DNA of 64,000 bases. Origin: DATKUC01 sp964553615 (GTDB lineage: Bacteria > Spirochaetota > Spirochaetia > DSM-27196 > DATKUC01). The stretch lies in NCBI GenBank assembly GCA_964553615.1, contig CAZKMA010000015.1, positions 14,133-78,132 of the forward strand, in the 5' to 3' direction. Position numbers and translations under genes: made by a program. How positions within the stretch are numbered: position 1 is the first letter of the stretch; the number at the start of each line of letters is the position of its first letter. A model generated the notes under the pieces. That model made no database searches. It saw nothing but the letters and a program-made list of their open reading frames with translations, and had not been told where the DNA came from. Shown here one piece after another: positions 15,271-23,398 of this stretch.

Positions 15271-16531
15271 TTCGGTTCGAACTCCCTCAGGGAATCGCTC
15301 TGTCATCCTCTCAGTTGGCACCGAGCTCACGGAGGGCAGAATTGCAGACAGCCACGGACGGTTCCTTTCCGCGGTTCTGCGGTCGATTGCCTTTACTGTG
15401 GTCCGAATGGTAGCGATACCCGACGACCGGACCCAATTTACGGGGGAAGTTCGTGAGGCGGCAGGGAACAGTGATCTGCTGATTATCACCGGTGGCCTGG
15501 GACCTACTTCCGACGATCTGACACGGGAGGTCGTTGCTGAGGTTGCTGCGATGCCCCTTGAGTTCATCGCCGAGCTGTGGGAATCCATACAATCCCGGAT
15601 GGGTGATCGGCTGTCTGAAACGAACAGGAAACAGGCGTATATACCGAAAGGGTTCACGCCAATTCCAAATCATCACGGTACCGCTCCGGGTTTTCTCGGG
15701 CGGATAGGGAACTGCCTGGTGGTTTCCCTTCCCGGGCCACCACGTGAACTTCAGCCAATGTTTAGCTCACAGGTTGTGTCGCTTCTGGAGTCGGCGTTTT
15801 CACGTTCAGCTTTGCCGGAGCTGGCGGCCACTGCCTTCCTTATACCGGAATCTCGACTGGAAGAGTTGCTGCAACGGAATCGGAAAGACAACATTGAATG
15901 GGGAACGCGCGTAGATAGTCTTCGAATTGCGTTCTACCTGAGGGGCGGCGAGGAAGTCAATCGTCGGGCAATGCTTGCCGACACAATCCGTGAGGCGGGT
16001 TCGTTCCGGATTCGTGAGGGAGAGGTTGACCCCGCTTCCCTGGTTTTCGAGTCCCTCCTGGCGCGCGGTCAGACAATGGCAACCGCGGAGTCTTGCACCG
16101 GCGGAATGATAGCCGAACTCATTACCGAGATTCCCGGCAGTTCCGCGGTGATCTGGGGTGGATGGATTGTCTATGCGAACGATGCAAAGATACGGCAGCT
16201 TGGCGTGAGCCGTCACACACTTGATACCCACGGCGCGGTGTCCCGCCAGACAGTTGTTGAAATGGCCGCGGCAGCATGCTCGATTTCTGCGTGCGACTAC
16301 GGCGTTGCGGTGTCTGGTATCGCCGGTCCGGATGGGGGGACTCCGGACAAACCGGTCGGAACAGTCTGGATAGGCGTCGCGTGCAGGGATGGGAGAAATT
16401 TCGAGCGTATGTATGAGTTTAGAGGCAATAGATCGAGGGTGCGACGGTCCGCTGCGGTGGCCGCGCTTTTGATGGTCGAAGAGGCAATTCGCGGAGTTAT
16501 TCCGGAATGCGAACCGGTCAGGACTGCTTGA
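15263..16531 (+). CDS. cinA: CinA-like protein (nicotinamide nucleotide amidase)
   Basis: 422 residues, usual for two-domain CinA. N-terminal MoaB/MogA-like domain with SVGTELTEGRIADSHGRFL and LLIITGGLGPTSDDLTREVVA; C-terminal PncC domain with ATAESCTGGMIAELITEIPGSSAVIWGGWIVYAN and VSGIAGPDGGTPDKPVGTVWIG. PncC deamidates nicotinamide mononucleotide in NAD recycling; the N-terminal part can have ADP-ribose pyrophosphatase activity. Start GTG at 15263 overlaps the bactofilin end, implying coupled translation. Confidence 0.93.
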   Translation: MSDSVRTPSGNRSVILSVGTELTEGRIADSHGRFLSAVLRSIAFTVVRMVAIPDDRTQFTGEVREAAGNSDLLIITGGLGPTSDDLTREVVAEVAAMPLEFIAELWESIQSRMGDRLSETNRKQAYIPKGFTPIPNHHGTAPGFLGRIGNCLVVSLPGPPRELQPMFSSQVVSLLESAFSRSALPELAATAFLIPESRLEELLQRNRKDNIEWGTRVDSLRIAFYLRGGEEVNRRAMLADTIREAGSFRIREGEVDPASLVFESLLARGQTMATAESCTGGMIAELITEIPGSSAVIWGGWIVYANDAKIRQLGVSRHTLDTHGAVSRQTVVEMAAAACSISACDYGVAVSGIAGPDGGTPDKPVGTVWIGVACRDGRNFERMYEFRGNRSRVRRSAAVAALLMVEEAIRGVIPECEPVRTA

Positions 16532-16556
16532 CAGCGAGTGTAGTACGCAATATATT
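16528..16556 (+). promoter_or_regulatory. Strong sigma70-type promoter for rho
   Basis: TTGACA (16528-16533) overlapping the cinA stop, exactly 17 bp, then TATATT (16551-16556). Initiation near 16563 would give rho an untranslated leader of roughly 280 bases. Confidence 0.75.
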
Positions 16557-16841
16557 AGTGTAAAGCCACAGGGTTGTTCGGCTCTATCGTTCCGTACATG
16601 CTCCGAAAGGAAAGCTGCAAAAAGTATATTGCTGGGTCGTATGACCCGGAACCGTATGAGCACGGTGTTGTGCGAGGCAAAGTCGAGTGACGATTCCGCC
16701 GACCCCTCTGTGCGTGTCACCGCAACGGCATGTTCATACGACCCCCGATTCTTCGCAGGATGGTCGATTGCATCTCAATCAGAACACAGATGAATGCTTA
16801 GCTCTGACCTTCATTTACTTTCAATTCAACTGGAGATTTAG
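16532..16841 (+). promoter_or_regulatory. 310-bp gene-free rho leader with alternative pairing
   Basis: No credible coding frame is present. It holds the palindrome GGGTCGTATGACCC (16635-16648). Its left part, GGGTCGTATGA (16635-16645), is also exactly complementary to TCATACGACCC (16734-16744), so two mutually exclusive hairpins can form. A C-rich, G-poor tract follows (about 16765-16830), the kind of sequence Rho binds. Autogenous attenuation like that of E. coli rho is an inference. Confidence 0.5.
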
Positions 16842-18683
16842 ATGGCAATAATCCGCAAGAAGAGGAGCACCACACTCGAAAATGGAGGAGCACTCATGTC
16901 CTCAGAAACACAAAAGGAATTCGATCTTCCCGGTGCACCCGCCTCTTCAGAGGGGCTTGAAAACGGTGCTGAGACCTCCGCTGGTAGCGATCACGCCTCG
17001 ACGCCGAACGGTTCGCGGGAAGGTTCCGATAGCACCGAAGTGTCCGGACGCAATGCGTCTGCTGAAACAGAGACTCAAGGCGGGGATGGGGGAGATGTGA
17101 ACGGATCAAACGGTTCCAATAACGCTCGTCGAAAGACGAGAAAACGAAAGATTCGCGTCGAGTTGATCAAGGATCAGGTGACGGACAATCAGGATCCGCC
17201 GGAACAACAGGACGTGCCTGGAGAAAGTGTCGATGCACTGAACGAGAACGAGGGAGGCGAACAGTCCGGTCCTGCCACCCCCGAGGACGAGCGGGCAGCG
17301 GTCCGTGAGCGCATCTTTGAAGACGCTCAGAACAGAAGACCGAAGAACGGCGACCAACGGTACAGCGGCAAGAAGTTTCATAGGGGAGAACCGCTGGAAG
17401 ATCGGAGCATCAGCATAAACGAGCTGATCACGATGAATATGAAGGATCTTCGCGCCCTCGGTGCTCGGATGGGTATCAGCCAGGATAGTCTGATGTCCCT
17501 GAAGAAGCAGGAAATTGTGTTCGCCATTCTGAAGGCCCATACCGAGCGGAACGGAATCATCTACGCGTATGGTTCCCTGGAAATTCTTCCTGACGGCTAC
17601 GGTTTTCTCCGCTCTCCTCAGAACTCCTATCTTCCTGGTCCCGATGACATCTACATATCGCCCAGTCAGATCAGACTGTTTAACCTCAAGACCGGCGACA
17701 CAGTATACGGTCAGATACGCCCCCCGAAAGAGGGTGAGCGGTTCTTCGCAATGCTCCGCGTGGAAAGCGTCAACTTTGACCCGCCTTCGGTTGCCCAGAC
17801 TCGCATTCCGTTTGACAACCTCACGCCTCTGTATCCCGATGAGCGGCTGAATCTTGAGACTCCCGACGGCGACATATCTACACGGATGATCAACCTGTTT
17901 TGTCCGATCGGAAAAGGACAGCGCGGTTTGATAGTCTCTCCTCCGAGAACTGGAAAGACGATCCTGCTCCAGAAGATTGCCAATGCAATTACGATCAATC
18001 ACCCGGAAGTGTACATGATCGTCCTTCTCATCGACGAGCGTCCTGAAGAAGTTACGGACATGCAGCGCAATGTTCAGGCAGAGGTTGTTTCTTCTACGTT
18101 CGACGAACAGGCAACGCGACACGTTCAGGTTGCCGAGATGGTGCTTGAAAAGGCACGCCGGCTTGTCGAGCACAAGAAAGATGTTGTCATTCTTCTGGAC
18201 TCAATTACCCGGCTCGCGCGCGCGTACAACCAGACGGTTCCGACATCCGGCAAGATACTCTCCGGTGGTGTCGACTCGAACGCTCTGCACAAGCCAAAGC
18301 GGTTCTTTGGAGCCGCACGGAATATCGAAGACGGCGGGAGCCTTACGATCGTTGCAACCGCTCTCATTGAGACGGGAAGCCGGATGGACGAAGTTATTTT
18401 TGAAGAGTTCAAGGGAACCGGCAATATGGAGATCAACCTTGACCGCAGGTTGTCCGACCGGAGGTTGTTCCCGTCAATCAACATCAAGAAGTCAGGAACG
18501 CGTCGAGAGGACCTTCTCCTGACCGAGGAAGAGCTCAGCAAGATGTGGGTTCTTCGAAAGGTAATCAATCCACTGGATGACGTGGAGATCATCGAGCTCC
18601 TCGTTGACAGAATGCGGAAAAGCAAGAATAATGATGCTTTCTTGAAATCTATGAATACTTCAGGCGTATCTATAGATTCATAG
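16842..18683 (+). CDS. rho: Transcription termination factor Rho
   Basis: 613 residues versus about 420 in E. coli; the excess is an acidic, Ser/Gly/Asn-rich N-terminal extension (about 1-175), probably disordered, with a basic patch RRKTRKRKIRV. Then come the Rho_N domain (ISINELITMNMKDLRALGARMGI), the cold-shock RNA-binding domain (GSLEILPDGYGFLRSPQNSYL) and the ATPase: P-loop SPPRTGKTILLQ (usually PPKAGKT), Walker B VVILLDSITRLARAYN, Q-loop LSGGVDSNALHKPKRFFGAARNIE and R-loop GTGNMEI. Two starts are possible: ATG 16842 and ATG 16896, the latter behind GGAGGAG. Confidence 0.96.
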   Translation: MAIIRKKRSTTLENGGALMSSETQKEFDLPGAPASSEGLENGAETSAGSDHASTPNGSREGSDSTEVSGRNASAETETQGGDGGDVNGSNGSNNARRKTRKRKIRVELIKDQVTDNQDPPEQQDVPGESVDALNENEGGEQSGPATPEDERAAVRERIFEDAQNRRPKNGDQRYSGKKFHRGEPLEDRSISINELITMNMKDLRALGARMGISQDSLMSLKKQEIVFAILKAHTERNGIIYAYGSLEILPDGYGFLRSPQNSYLPGPDDIYISPSQIRLFNLKTGDTVYGQIRPPKEGERFFAMLRVESVNFDPPSVAQTRIPFDNLTPLYPDERLNLETPDGDISTRMINLFCPIGKGQRGLIVSPPRTGKTILLQKIANAITINHPEVYMIVLLIDERPEEVTDMQRNVQAEVVSSTFDEQATRHVQVAEMVLEKARRLVEHKKDVVILLDSITRLARAYNQTVPTSGKILSGGVDSNALHKPKRFFGAARNIEDGGSLTIVATALIETGSRMDEVIFEEFKGTGNMEINLDRRLSDRRLFPSINIKKSGTRREDLLLTEEELSKMWVLRKVINPLDDVEIIELLVDRMRKSKNNDAFLKSMNTSGVSIDS

Positions 18684-18715
18684 GGTTTCAGTCGAGAACG
18701 AGAGGAAGATATCAG

Positions 18716-18964
18716 ATGAAAAAAGACATTCACCCGAATTACCGAATGGTAGTATTCAAAGACGCGGCGTCCGGGACGCTCTTTCTGTCGCGTTCCACGG
18801 TTGCCACGAAAGAGACCGTTTTGTACGAGGATGGAAACGAGTATCCCCTGTTCCAGGTCGAGATCTCGAGCGCTTCACACCCTTTCTATACCGGAAAGCA
18901 GCAGCTTGTGGACACCGCAGGTCGCGTTGAGCGGTTCAAGAAGCGATACAATATCAAGAACTGA
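18716..18964 (+). CDS. rpmE: 50S ribosomal protein L31, type B
   Basis: 82 residues: MKKDIHPNYRMVVFKDAASG, SHPFYTGKQQLVDTAGRVERFKKRY. The zinc-binding cysteines of classical L31 are absent, so this is the zinc-independent (type B) form. It has GAGAGGAAG before the ATG and follows rho by 32 bp, the rho-rpmE order seen in many bacteria. Confidence 0.96.
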   Translation: MKKDIHPNYRMVVFKDAASGTLFLSRSTVATKETVLYEDGNEYPLFQVEISSASHPFYTGKQQLVDTAGRVERFKKRYNIKN

Positions 18965-18985
18965 CAACGGGCAGAGAGTCTATCG

Positions 18986-19018
18986 GCGTTTCGTTCCTGT
19001 ACGAAACGCTTTTTTTTT
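18986..19018 (+). terminator. Intrinsic terminator of rho-rpmE
   Basis: Nine-bp perfect stem GCGTTTCGT / ACGAAACGC with a six-base loop and then nine T. The T-run reaches into the stop codon of the convergent lnt paralogue (19017-19019). Confidence 0.93.
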
Positions 19019-20654
19019 AGCGCCGTCTTATCAGGGCGCGGAGATTCTCACGGAGTAAGATGCCCAGAAGGAAAGCAAGGAAGAGCACGGGAAGGTAGTC
19101 GCCGAACAGCGTGTACGGCGTGAGCTGTTTCTCCATGTAGACCGGGATCTTCACGGCCTCCGAGTCAGCCTTGAACATCGGCATGTCGTTGGTCCGGCGG
19201 CCGTAAGCGTCCACCACCGTGCTGAGCCCGGAATTGGTTGAACGAACAAGCGTTCTCCGATTCTCGATTGCGCGAAAGCGTGCGGCAACAAAGTGTTGAG
19301 TCTGGGCGGAAACGGTATCCGACCAGGAATTGTTGGTAAGATTTATGAGAACCTGGGCTCCATTGAGCACAAAGTTCCGCGCGAGGTATCCGAAGGCGTC
19401 TTCGAAACAGATTGGGGTACCGAACTTCAGGGTCCCGCCTTCGGCGAGCGGTATCTGGAATATCGTGTACCGATTGCCGCTGATCCACACCGCCTGTAAT
19501 CCGATTGCGTTCTGAACAAAACTTCGGACGAACGGCACATTCCAGAACGGAAAGCTTTCGGCAAAAGGGACAAGGTGTTGCTTACCGTAGTAGCCAATCA
19601 TCTGTGCCTGCGGATCCAGGAGAATTGTCGCGTTCATAGCATCCCAGTTCTTGTCGACAATGTAGGGACTTCCGGTCAGGACAAACGTGTGCAGCTTGCG
19701 GACGAAGGAAATGAACGGGTCCGAGGGCGGATTGTTTTCGTAGAACTGTCGCCCCTGCTTGAAGGGATATCGCAGGCTGGTTTCACTCCAGATCACCATG
19801 TCCGGCGTGTGGCCGAGGCGGCGGACGGCGGAATTGCTCAGCCTCTCCGCGGTTTCTAGCGTCTGGATGTCATTTCCCTGATTCCAGGAGTCACTGTTCT
19901 GTTGAACGAGGACTGCCGAAAAGTATTTTACAATGGGTATCGGAACTGAAAGTCGCCAGAAACCGTAGCCGAGTGAAAGGAGTACCAGTGCGGTTACGAA
20001 GAGGGCCTGCCGGGTGACGATCCCGACGCGACCACCAGAGCCGGCGGGACTATCAGTCCCGGCGGGACCAATAGTCCCTTCCGGACCACTGGTCCCGATG
20101 GACACACCGGATGGCGGAAAAAACCTGGCAAGGATGACCTCGCCAACTACCGCATTGGCCGAGACCGCAAGAAAGCAGAGTGTCCAGATTCCGGCAATGT
20201 CGACCTGTTGGACGAGTGGAATTATCGTATTGAACGGATATGCGGACAGCCCCCATGGATAGCCCAGATAACCAATGGATTTCAGGTACTCATACGCGGT
20301 CCATGCGATAGCGAATATGAATGGTCGGTAGGTTGGCCGACGACGGAGAAAGTACCAGAGGATGGGCCCGAGAAGGGCGTTGTAGCCGGTATAGCCGAGT
20401 GTAACGCCGCCGAGCGTCCACACCGAGAACTGTCCGAAATACATGAGCCAGTAGTTCGCGATTATTGTGGACAGCGCGCCGAAGATGATTCCGTGAACAA
20501 TCGCTTCTCGGCGGGTAGGGGTACGGACCAGAGCCACGTAGTAGAAAGAGAGTGCGAAGATTCCGAGGAATGGGTTCCCGTACAGGAAGAGCTCGCTGGG
20601 AAGAGCAATTGGAAAAAGGACAGCGGACACAAGGGTCAGCGCAAATCTTCTCAT
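19017..20654 (-). CDS. lnt2: Apolipoprotein N-acyltransferase, paralogue 2
   Basis: About 545 residues from ATG 20654 (MRRFALTLVSAVLFPIALPSELF); the frame extends to a TTG at 20672, less likely. It has the Lnt plan of membrane helices plus nitrilase domain, with triad motifs MVIWSETSL (Glu), KQHLVPFAE (Lys) and TPICFEDAFGY (Cys). Between the last helices and the nitrilase domain is a low-complexity loop with Gly-X-Y character (GTSGPEGTIGPAGTDSPAG) encoded by an 18-bp repeat. Two Lnt genes are known in several spirochaetes. They may divide substrates or acyl donors, or this one may be redundant. Confidence 0.9.
   Translation of the reverse strand: MRRFALTLVSAVLFPIALPSELFLYGNPFLGIFALSFYYVALVRTPTRREAIVHGIIFGALSTIIANYWLMYFGQFSVWTLGGVTLGYTGYNALLGPILWYFLRRRPTYRPFIFAIAWTAYEYLKSIGYLGYPWGLSAYPFNTIIPLVQQVDIAGIWTLCFLAVSANAVVGEVILARFFPPSGVSIGTSGPEGTIGPAGTDSPAGSGGRVGIVTRQALFVTALVLLSLGYGFWRLSVPIPIVKYFSAVLVQQNSDSWNQGNDIQTLETAERLSNSAVRRLGHTPDMVIWSETSLRYPFKQGRQFYENNPPSDPFISFVRKLHTFVLTGSPYIVDKNWDAMNATILLDPQAQMIGYYGKQHLVPFAESFPFWNVPFVRSFVQNAIGLQAVWISGNRYTIFQIPLAEGGTLKFGTPICFEDAFGYLARNFVLNGAQVLINLTNNSWSDTVSAQTQHFVAARFRAIENRRTLVRSTNSGLSTVVDAYGRRTNDMPMFKADSEAVKIPVYMEKQLTPYTLFGDYLPVLFLAFLLGILLRENLRALIRRR
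20041..20094 (-). repeat. 18-bp tandem repeat, three units, in lnt2
   Basis: On the plus strand CCGGCGGGACTATCAGTC, CCGGCGGGACCAATAGTC and the more diverged CCTTCCGGACCACTGGTC. It codes for a short collagen-like Gly-X-Y segment; the units also contain GGGAC/GTCCC inverted arms. Confidence 0.85.
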
Positions 20655-20730
20655 CTGGCTACTGTAATACAAAGATGTAAGCTGGCAAAGTCTTTGCTAC
20701 CCTATGAGGAATCACTTTTCTGCGTTTTTA

Positions 20731-20759
20731 TTGAACAGTCGCGTATTATCCTATATTAT
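20731..20759 (+). promoter_or_regulatory. Sigma70-type promoter for the galK-like operon
   Basis: TTGAAC (20731-20736), 17-bp spacer, TATTAT (20754-20759). Start codon 38 bp downstream. Confidence 0.7.
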
Positions 20760-20797
20760 GTTACCCACGTAGAAGGGCTGTTGAAGGGTGCCGGTAG

Positions 20798-21940
20798 ATG
20801 AACGAAGTCATTTCTCTCCACCGAGCGGAGTACAGCGCAGAACCGGAAAAGGTGGTGTCTGCTCCCGGGGTGGTAACGCTCATGGGAGAGTACACAGAGC
20901 AGAGCGAAGGGTTTGTGCTCCCGGTCGGCATCAATCGGTCAATGACCGTTGCAGTCTCACGGCGGAAGGATAATTCGCTGCGCTTCTACGCGGCGGATCT
21001 GAACGAGCGTAAACGGACGAGTCTGTCAAATCTGAAATACAAGCGGGAAGACCGCTGGGCTAACTATCTCAAGGGCGTTATTCACGGGTTGATCGAGCTC
21101 GGCTGTCCGATCAAGGGTCTGAACATGACCGTGGCCGGCAACGTTCCGCCGGGAATCGGTCTTGCGTCGTCGGCGGCCATAACCGTTGCAACGGCACTGG
21201 CGGTAAAAGAGCTTTTCTCTTTCGAGTGCACTGATCAGAAGATTGTCGAATGCGCCCGGGCGGCGGAAACGGATTTTATCGGCACCTCCACCGGCGTGGT
21301 CCACCCGTTTGTTGCGCTCAATGCCCGCAAGGGATATGCACTTTTCCTCGACACACGGAGTCTGGACTTTCGGCCGGTGTCGCTCGATATGGGCGACGTG
21401 CGCCTGCTGATTACCGATTCAAAGGTGCCGCAAAATGTGTCGGAAGCCGAGCTCGCACAACGAAGCGCGGACTGTGAAGAGTGCGTGACCATTCTTGCTG
21501 CGCGTAAGTCCGGCACGACACTCCGTGACTATTCACCGAGGGATCTGCGGGACAGCATGGGGACAATTCCGGAGGGAATCCGTCGGAGGTGCCTTCACGT
21601 GGTGGAAGAAAATCAGCGAGTTCATGAATCGGAGATTGCGCTCCGGCAGCGCAACTATGCTGCGCTCGGAAAGCTTATGAACCGGTCCCATGAGAGTCTG
21701 CGGGATCTCTTTGAGGTATCCTGCCCGGAACTGGACTGGCTGGTAAAGCGGTCATGGGAAATCGACGGTGTCTACGGGTCCCGCATGACGGGAATTGGAT
21801 TTGGCGGCTGTACCGTAACTCTTCTCCGCGCCGACGCTGTAGACAAGTACTTGAAACGCCTGGAAGAGTATGAACGCATCTTTGGTTTTAAGGCGGAAGC
21901 GTTCGTCTGCGAGCCATCCGACGGAGCAGGGAAATCGTAA
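20798..21940 (+). CDS. Galactokinase-like GHMP kinase with altered active site
   Basis: 380 residues, galactokinase length and fold order. The ATP motif GNVPPGIGLASSAAI and the C-terminal GSRMTGIGFGGC are kept. The sugar signature, normally PGRVNLIGEHTDYN, reads PGVVTLMGEYTEQS (R to V25, H to Y32, D to E34), and the catalytic base in GIMDQ is lost: GVVHPF, H169 in place of Asp. Canonical galactose phosphorylation is therefore doubtful. It may be a pseudokinase or use another substrate. No galT or galE is nearby; surE follows by 21 bp. Divergent 'galactokinases' are, from memory, found in other spirochaetes. Confidence 0.8.
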   Translation: MNEVISLHRAEYSAEPEKVVSAPGVVTLMGEYTEQSEGFVLPVGINRSMTVAVSRRKDNSLRFYAADLNERKRTSLSNLKYKREDRWANYLKGVIHGLIELGCPIKGLNMTVAGNVPPGIGLASSAAITVATALAVKELFSFECTDQKIVECARAAETDFIGTSTGVVHPFVALNARKGYALFLDTRSLDFRPVSLDMGDVRLLITDSKVPQNVSEAELAQRSADCEECVTILAARKSGTTLRDYSPRDLRDSMGTIPEGIRRRCLHVVEENQRVHESEIALRQRNYAALGKLMNRSHESLRDLFEVSCPELDWLVKRSWEIDGVYGSRMTGIGFGGCTVTLLRADAVDKYLKRLEEYERIFGFKAEAFVCEPSDGAGKS

Positions 21941-21961
21941 TCAGGATCATGGTAGGTAACA

Positions 21962-22744
21962 ATGCGAATTCTTCTGACCAATGACGATGGAATCCAGAGC
22001 CCGGGACTGGAAATATTACGGGAATATCTTGAAGCCGATCACGAAGTCTGGATTGTAGCTCCGAACGGTGAACGCAGCGGCATGTCTCACTACCTGACGC
22101 TCAAGGACCCGGTCCGATGCCGGAAACATTCCGAGCGGCGGTATTCCACCTCCGGTTCGCCCGCGGACTGTACGATTGTCGCACTGCTCGGGATTATGCC
22201 CGAGCCTCCGGACCTTGTTCTTTCGGGAATCAACATCGGGCCGAATCTGGGAACCGACCTGATCTATTCGGGCACTGCTGCCGCCGCCCGTCAGGCTGCG
22301 CTCATGGGTTACCCGGCAATTGCGCTTTCACTTGACGGATTTGTGGAGCCATTGCACTTCGAGCCCCTTGCGGGTTTCGTTGCTTCGAACCTGGAGTTGC
22401 TGCGAACGCTCTGGGACGAACATCATTTCATCAACATCAATGCTCCGAATCGGCCGGATTCCGAGCCCGAAGTGGAGATAACAAAGCCTTCGCGGCGCGT
22501 CTACCATGACATGCTGGTCAGCTATGATTCTCCGCGCGGCGAAACGTTCTTTTTCCTTGACGGCGCACCTCCGAAAGCTGAACTGGAAGCGGGAACGGAC
22601 TGGGAGGCGGTGCATCGCGGATCGATTTCCGTCAGTCCCATCTACCTTCATCCGCTGAATCATTTCGAGGATGACCGATATTACGACGCAAAGTTCGTGG
22701 GGTCCACGCGCAGCGTGTTATCGGCGGAGCGTAATTCCGTATGA
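21962..22744 (+). CDS. surE: 5'/3'-nucleotidase SurE
   Basis: 260 residues. SurE dephosphorylates nucleoside monophosphates and short polyphosphates in stationary-phase survival. The opening MRILLTNDDGIQSPGL supplies the metal-binding Asp pair, followed by VAPNGERSGMSHYLTL (phosphate-binding Ser), TSGSPADC, LVLSGINIGPNLGTDLIYSGTAAAARQAALMGYPAIALS. All motifs are intact. The stop overlaps the next gene (ATGA). Confidence 0.95.
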   Translation: MRILLTNDDGIQSPGLEILREYLEADHEVWIVAPNGERSGMSHYLTLKDPVRCRKHSERRYSTSGSPADCTIVALLGIMPEPPDLVLSGINIGPNLGTDLIYSGTAAAARQAALMGYPAIALSLDGFVEPLHFEPLAGFVASNLELLRTLWDEHHFININAPNRPDSEPEVEITKPSRRVYHDMLVSYDSPRGETFFFLDGAPPKAELEAGTDWEAVHRGSISVSPIYLHPLNHFEDDRYYDAKFVGSTRSVLSAERNSV

Positions 22745-23394
22745 AAGAGGCAATCCGACTCTACCGGGAACAGAAGTACGAACAGGCACTGAAAGAGTTC
22801 CTGGATGCCCGGGTGGAATCGTCGGAATATGCCGAATTGTCCTACTATCTTGGTTTGTGTTATGCACAGTTGGAACGGTACGACGAGGCGGTCCTCTATC
22901 TCGAACAGGTTGTAACGTCGGATCTCGGATTTGCGCAGGCGTATCAGGCGCGGATGCTCCTGGGCTACATATACGCGGTAACCACCAGACACCGGCTTGC
23001 AGAGTTCGAGTTCAACCAGTTGCTCGAAGAAGGATTCGAATCGGCCAAAGTCTACGCCGCACTTGCCTTCGTCGCCTACCATCAGGGGAACACCTCCGAG
23101 GCAATTGCGTATCTGGAAAAGGCTCTCGAGCTGGATCCGGAAAATGCAAACGCGCTGAATTCGCTTGGTTTCGTTCTGGCCGACCAGGGAATACGGCTGG
23201 GCCGCGCAATAAACTACTGTAAACGGGCGGTTACCAAGAATCCACGCAATCCTGCGTACCTTGATTCGCTTGCCTGGTGTTATTTCAAGGGCGGGCGGCA
23301 TAATGAGGCGCGTGACCTGCTGGAGCGTGCCCTGAAGCTCGGTCCAAAGATACCAGAAATCCGTGAACATCTGCGAATCGTTCGGGAGGGCTGA
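22741..23394 (+). CDS. TPR protein
   Basis: 217 residues with about five tetratricopeptide repeats, e.g. AELSYYLGLCYAQLERYDEAVLYLEQ, KVYAALAFVAYHQGNTSEAIAYLEKALELDPENANALNSLGFVLAD and NPAYLDSLAWCYFKGGRHNEARDLLERAL. No signal peptide, so cytoplasmic. Translationally coupled to surE and to the secreted protein that follows; probably a scaffold. Exact partners unknown. Confidence 0.9.
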   Translation: MKEAIRLYREQKYEQALKEFLDARVESSEYAELSYYLGLCYAQLERYDEAVLYLEQVVTSDLGFAQAYQARMLLGYIYAVTTRHRLAEFEFNQLLEEGFESAKVYAALAFVAYHQGNTSEAIAYLEKALELDPENANALNSLGFVLADQGIRLGRAINYCKRAVTKNPRNPAYLDSLAWCYFKGGRHNEARDLLERALKLGPKIPEIREHLRIVREG

Positions 23395-23398
23395 TCTC

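Noticed and set aside
17106..18173. 355-residue antisense frame within rho
   Set aside because: Lies opposite highly conserved Rho motifs and shows no domain; typical antisense artefact. The same applies to the 454-residue frame opposite glyS (35828-37192).
12194..20672. Two lnt genes as a recent duplication
   Set aside because: The proteins differ strongly outside the catalytic motifs, so the duplication must be old or the copies have separate origins.
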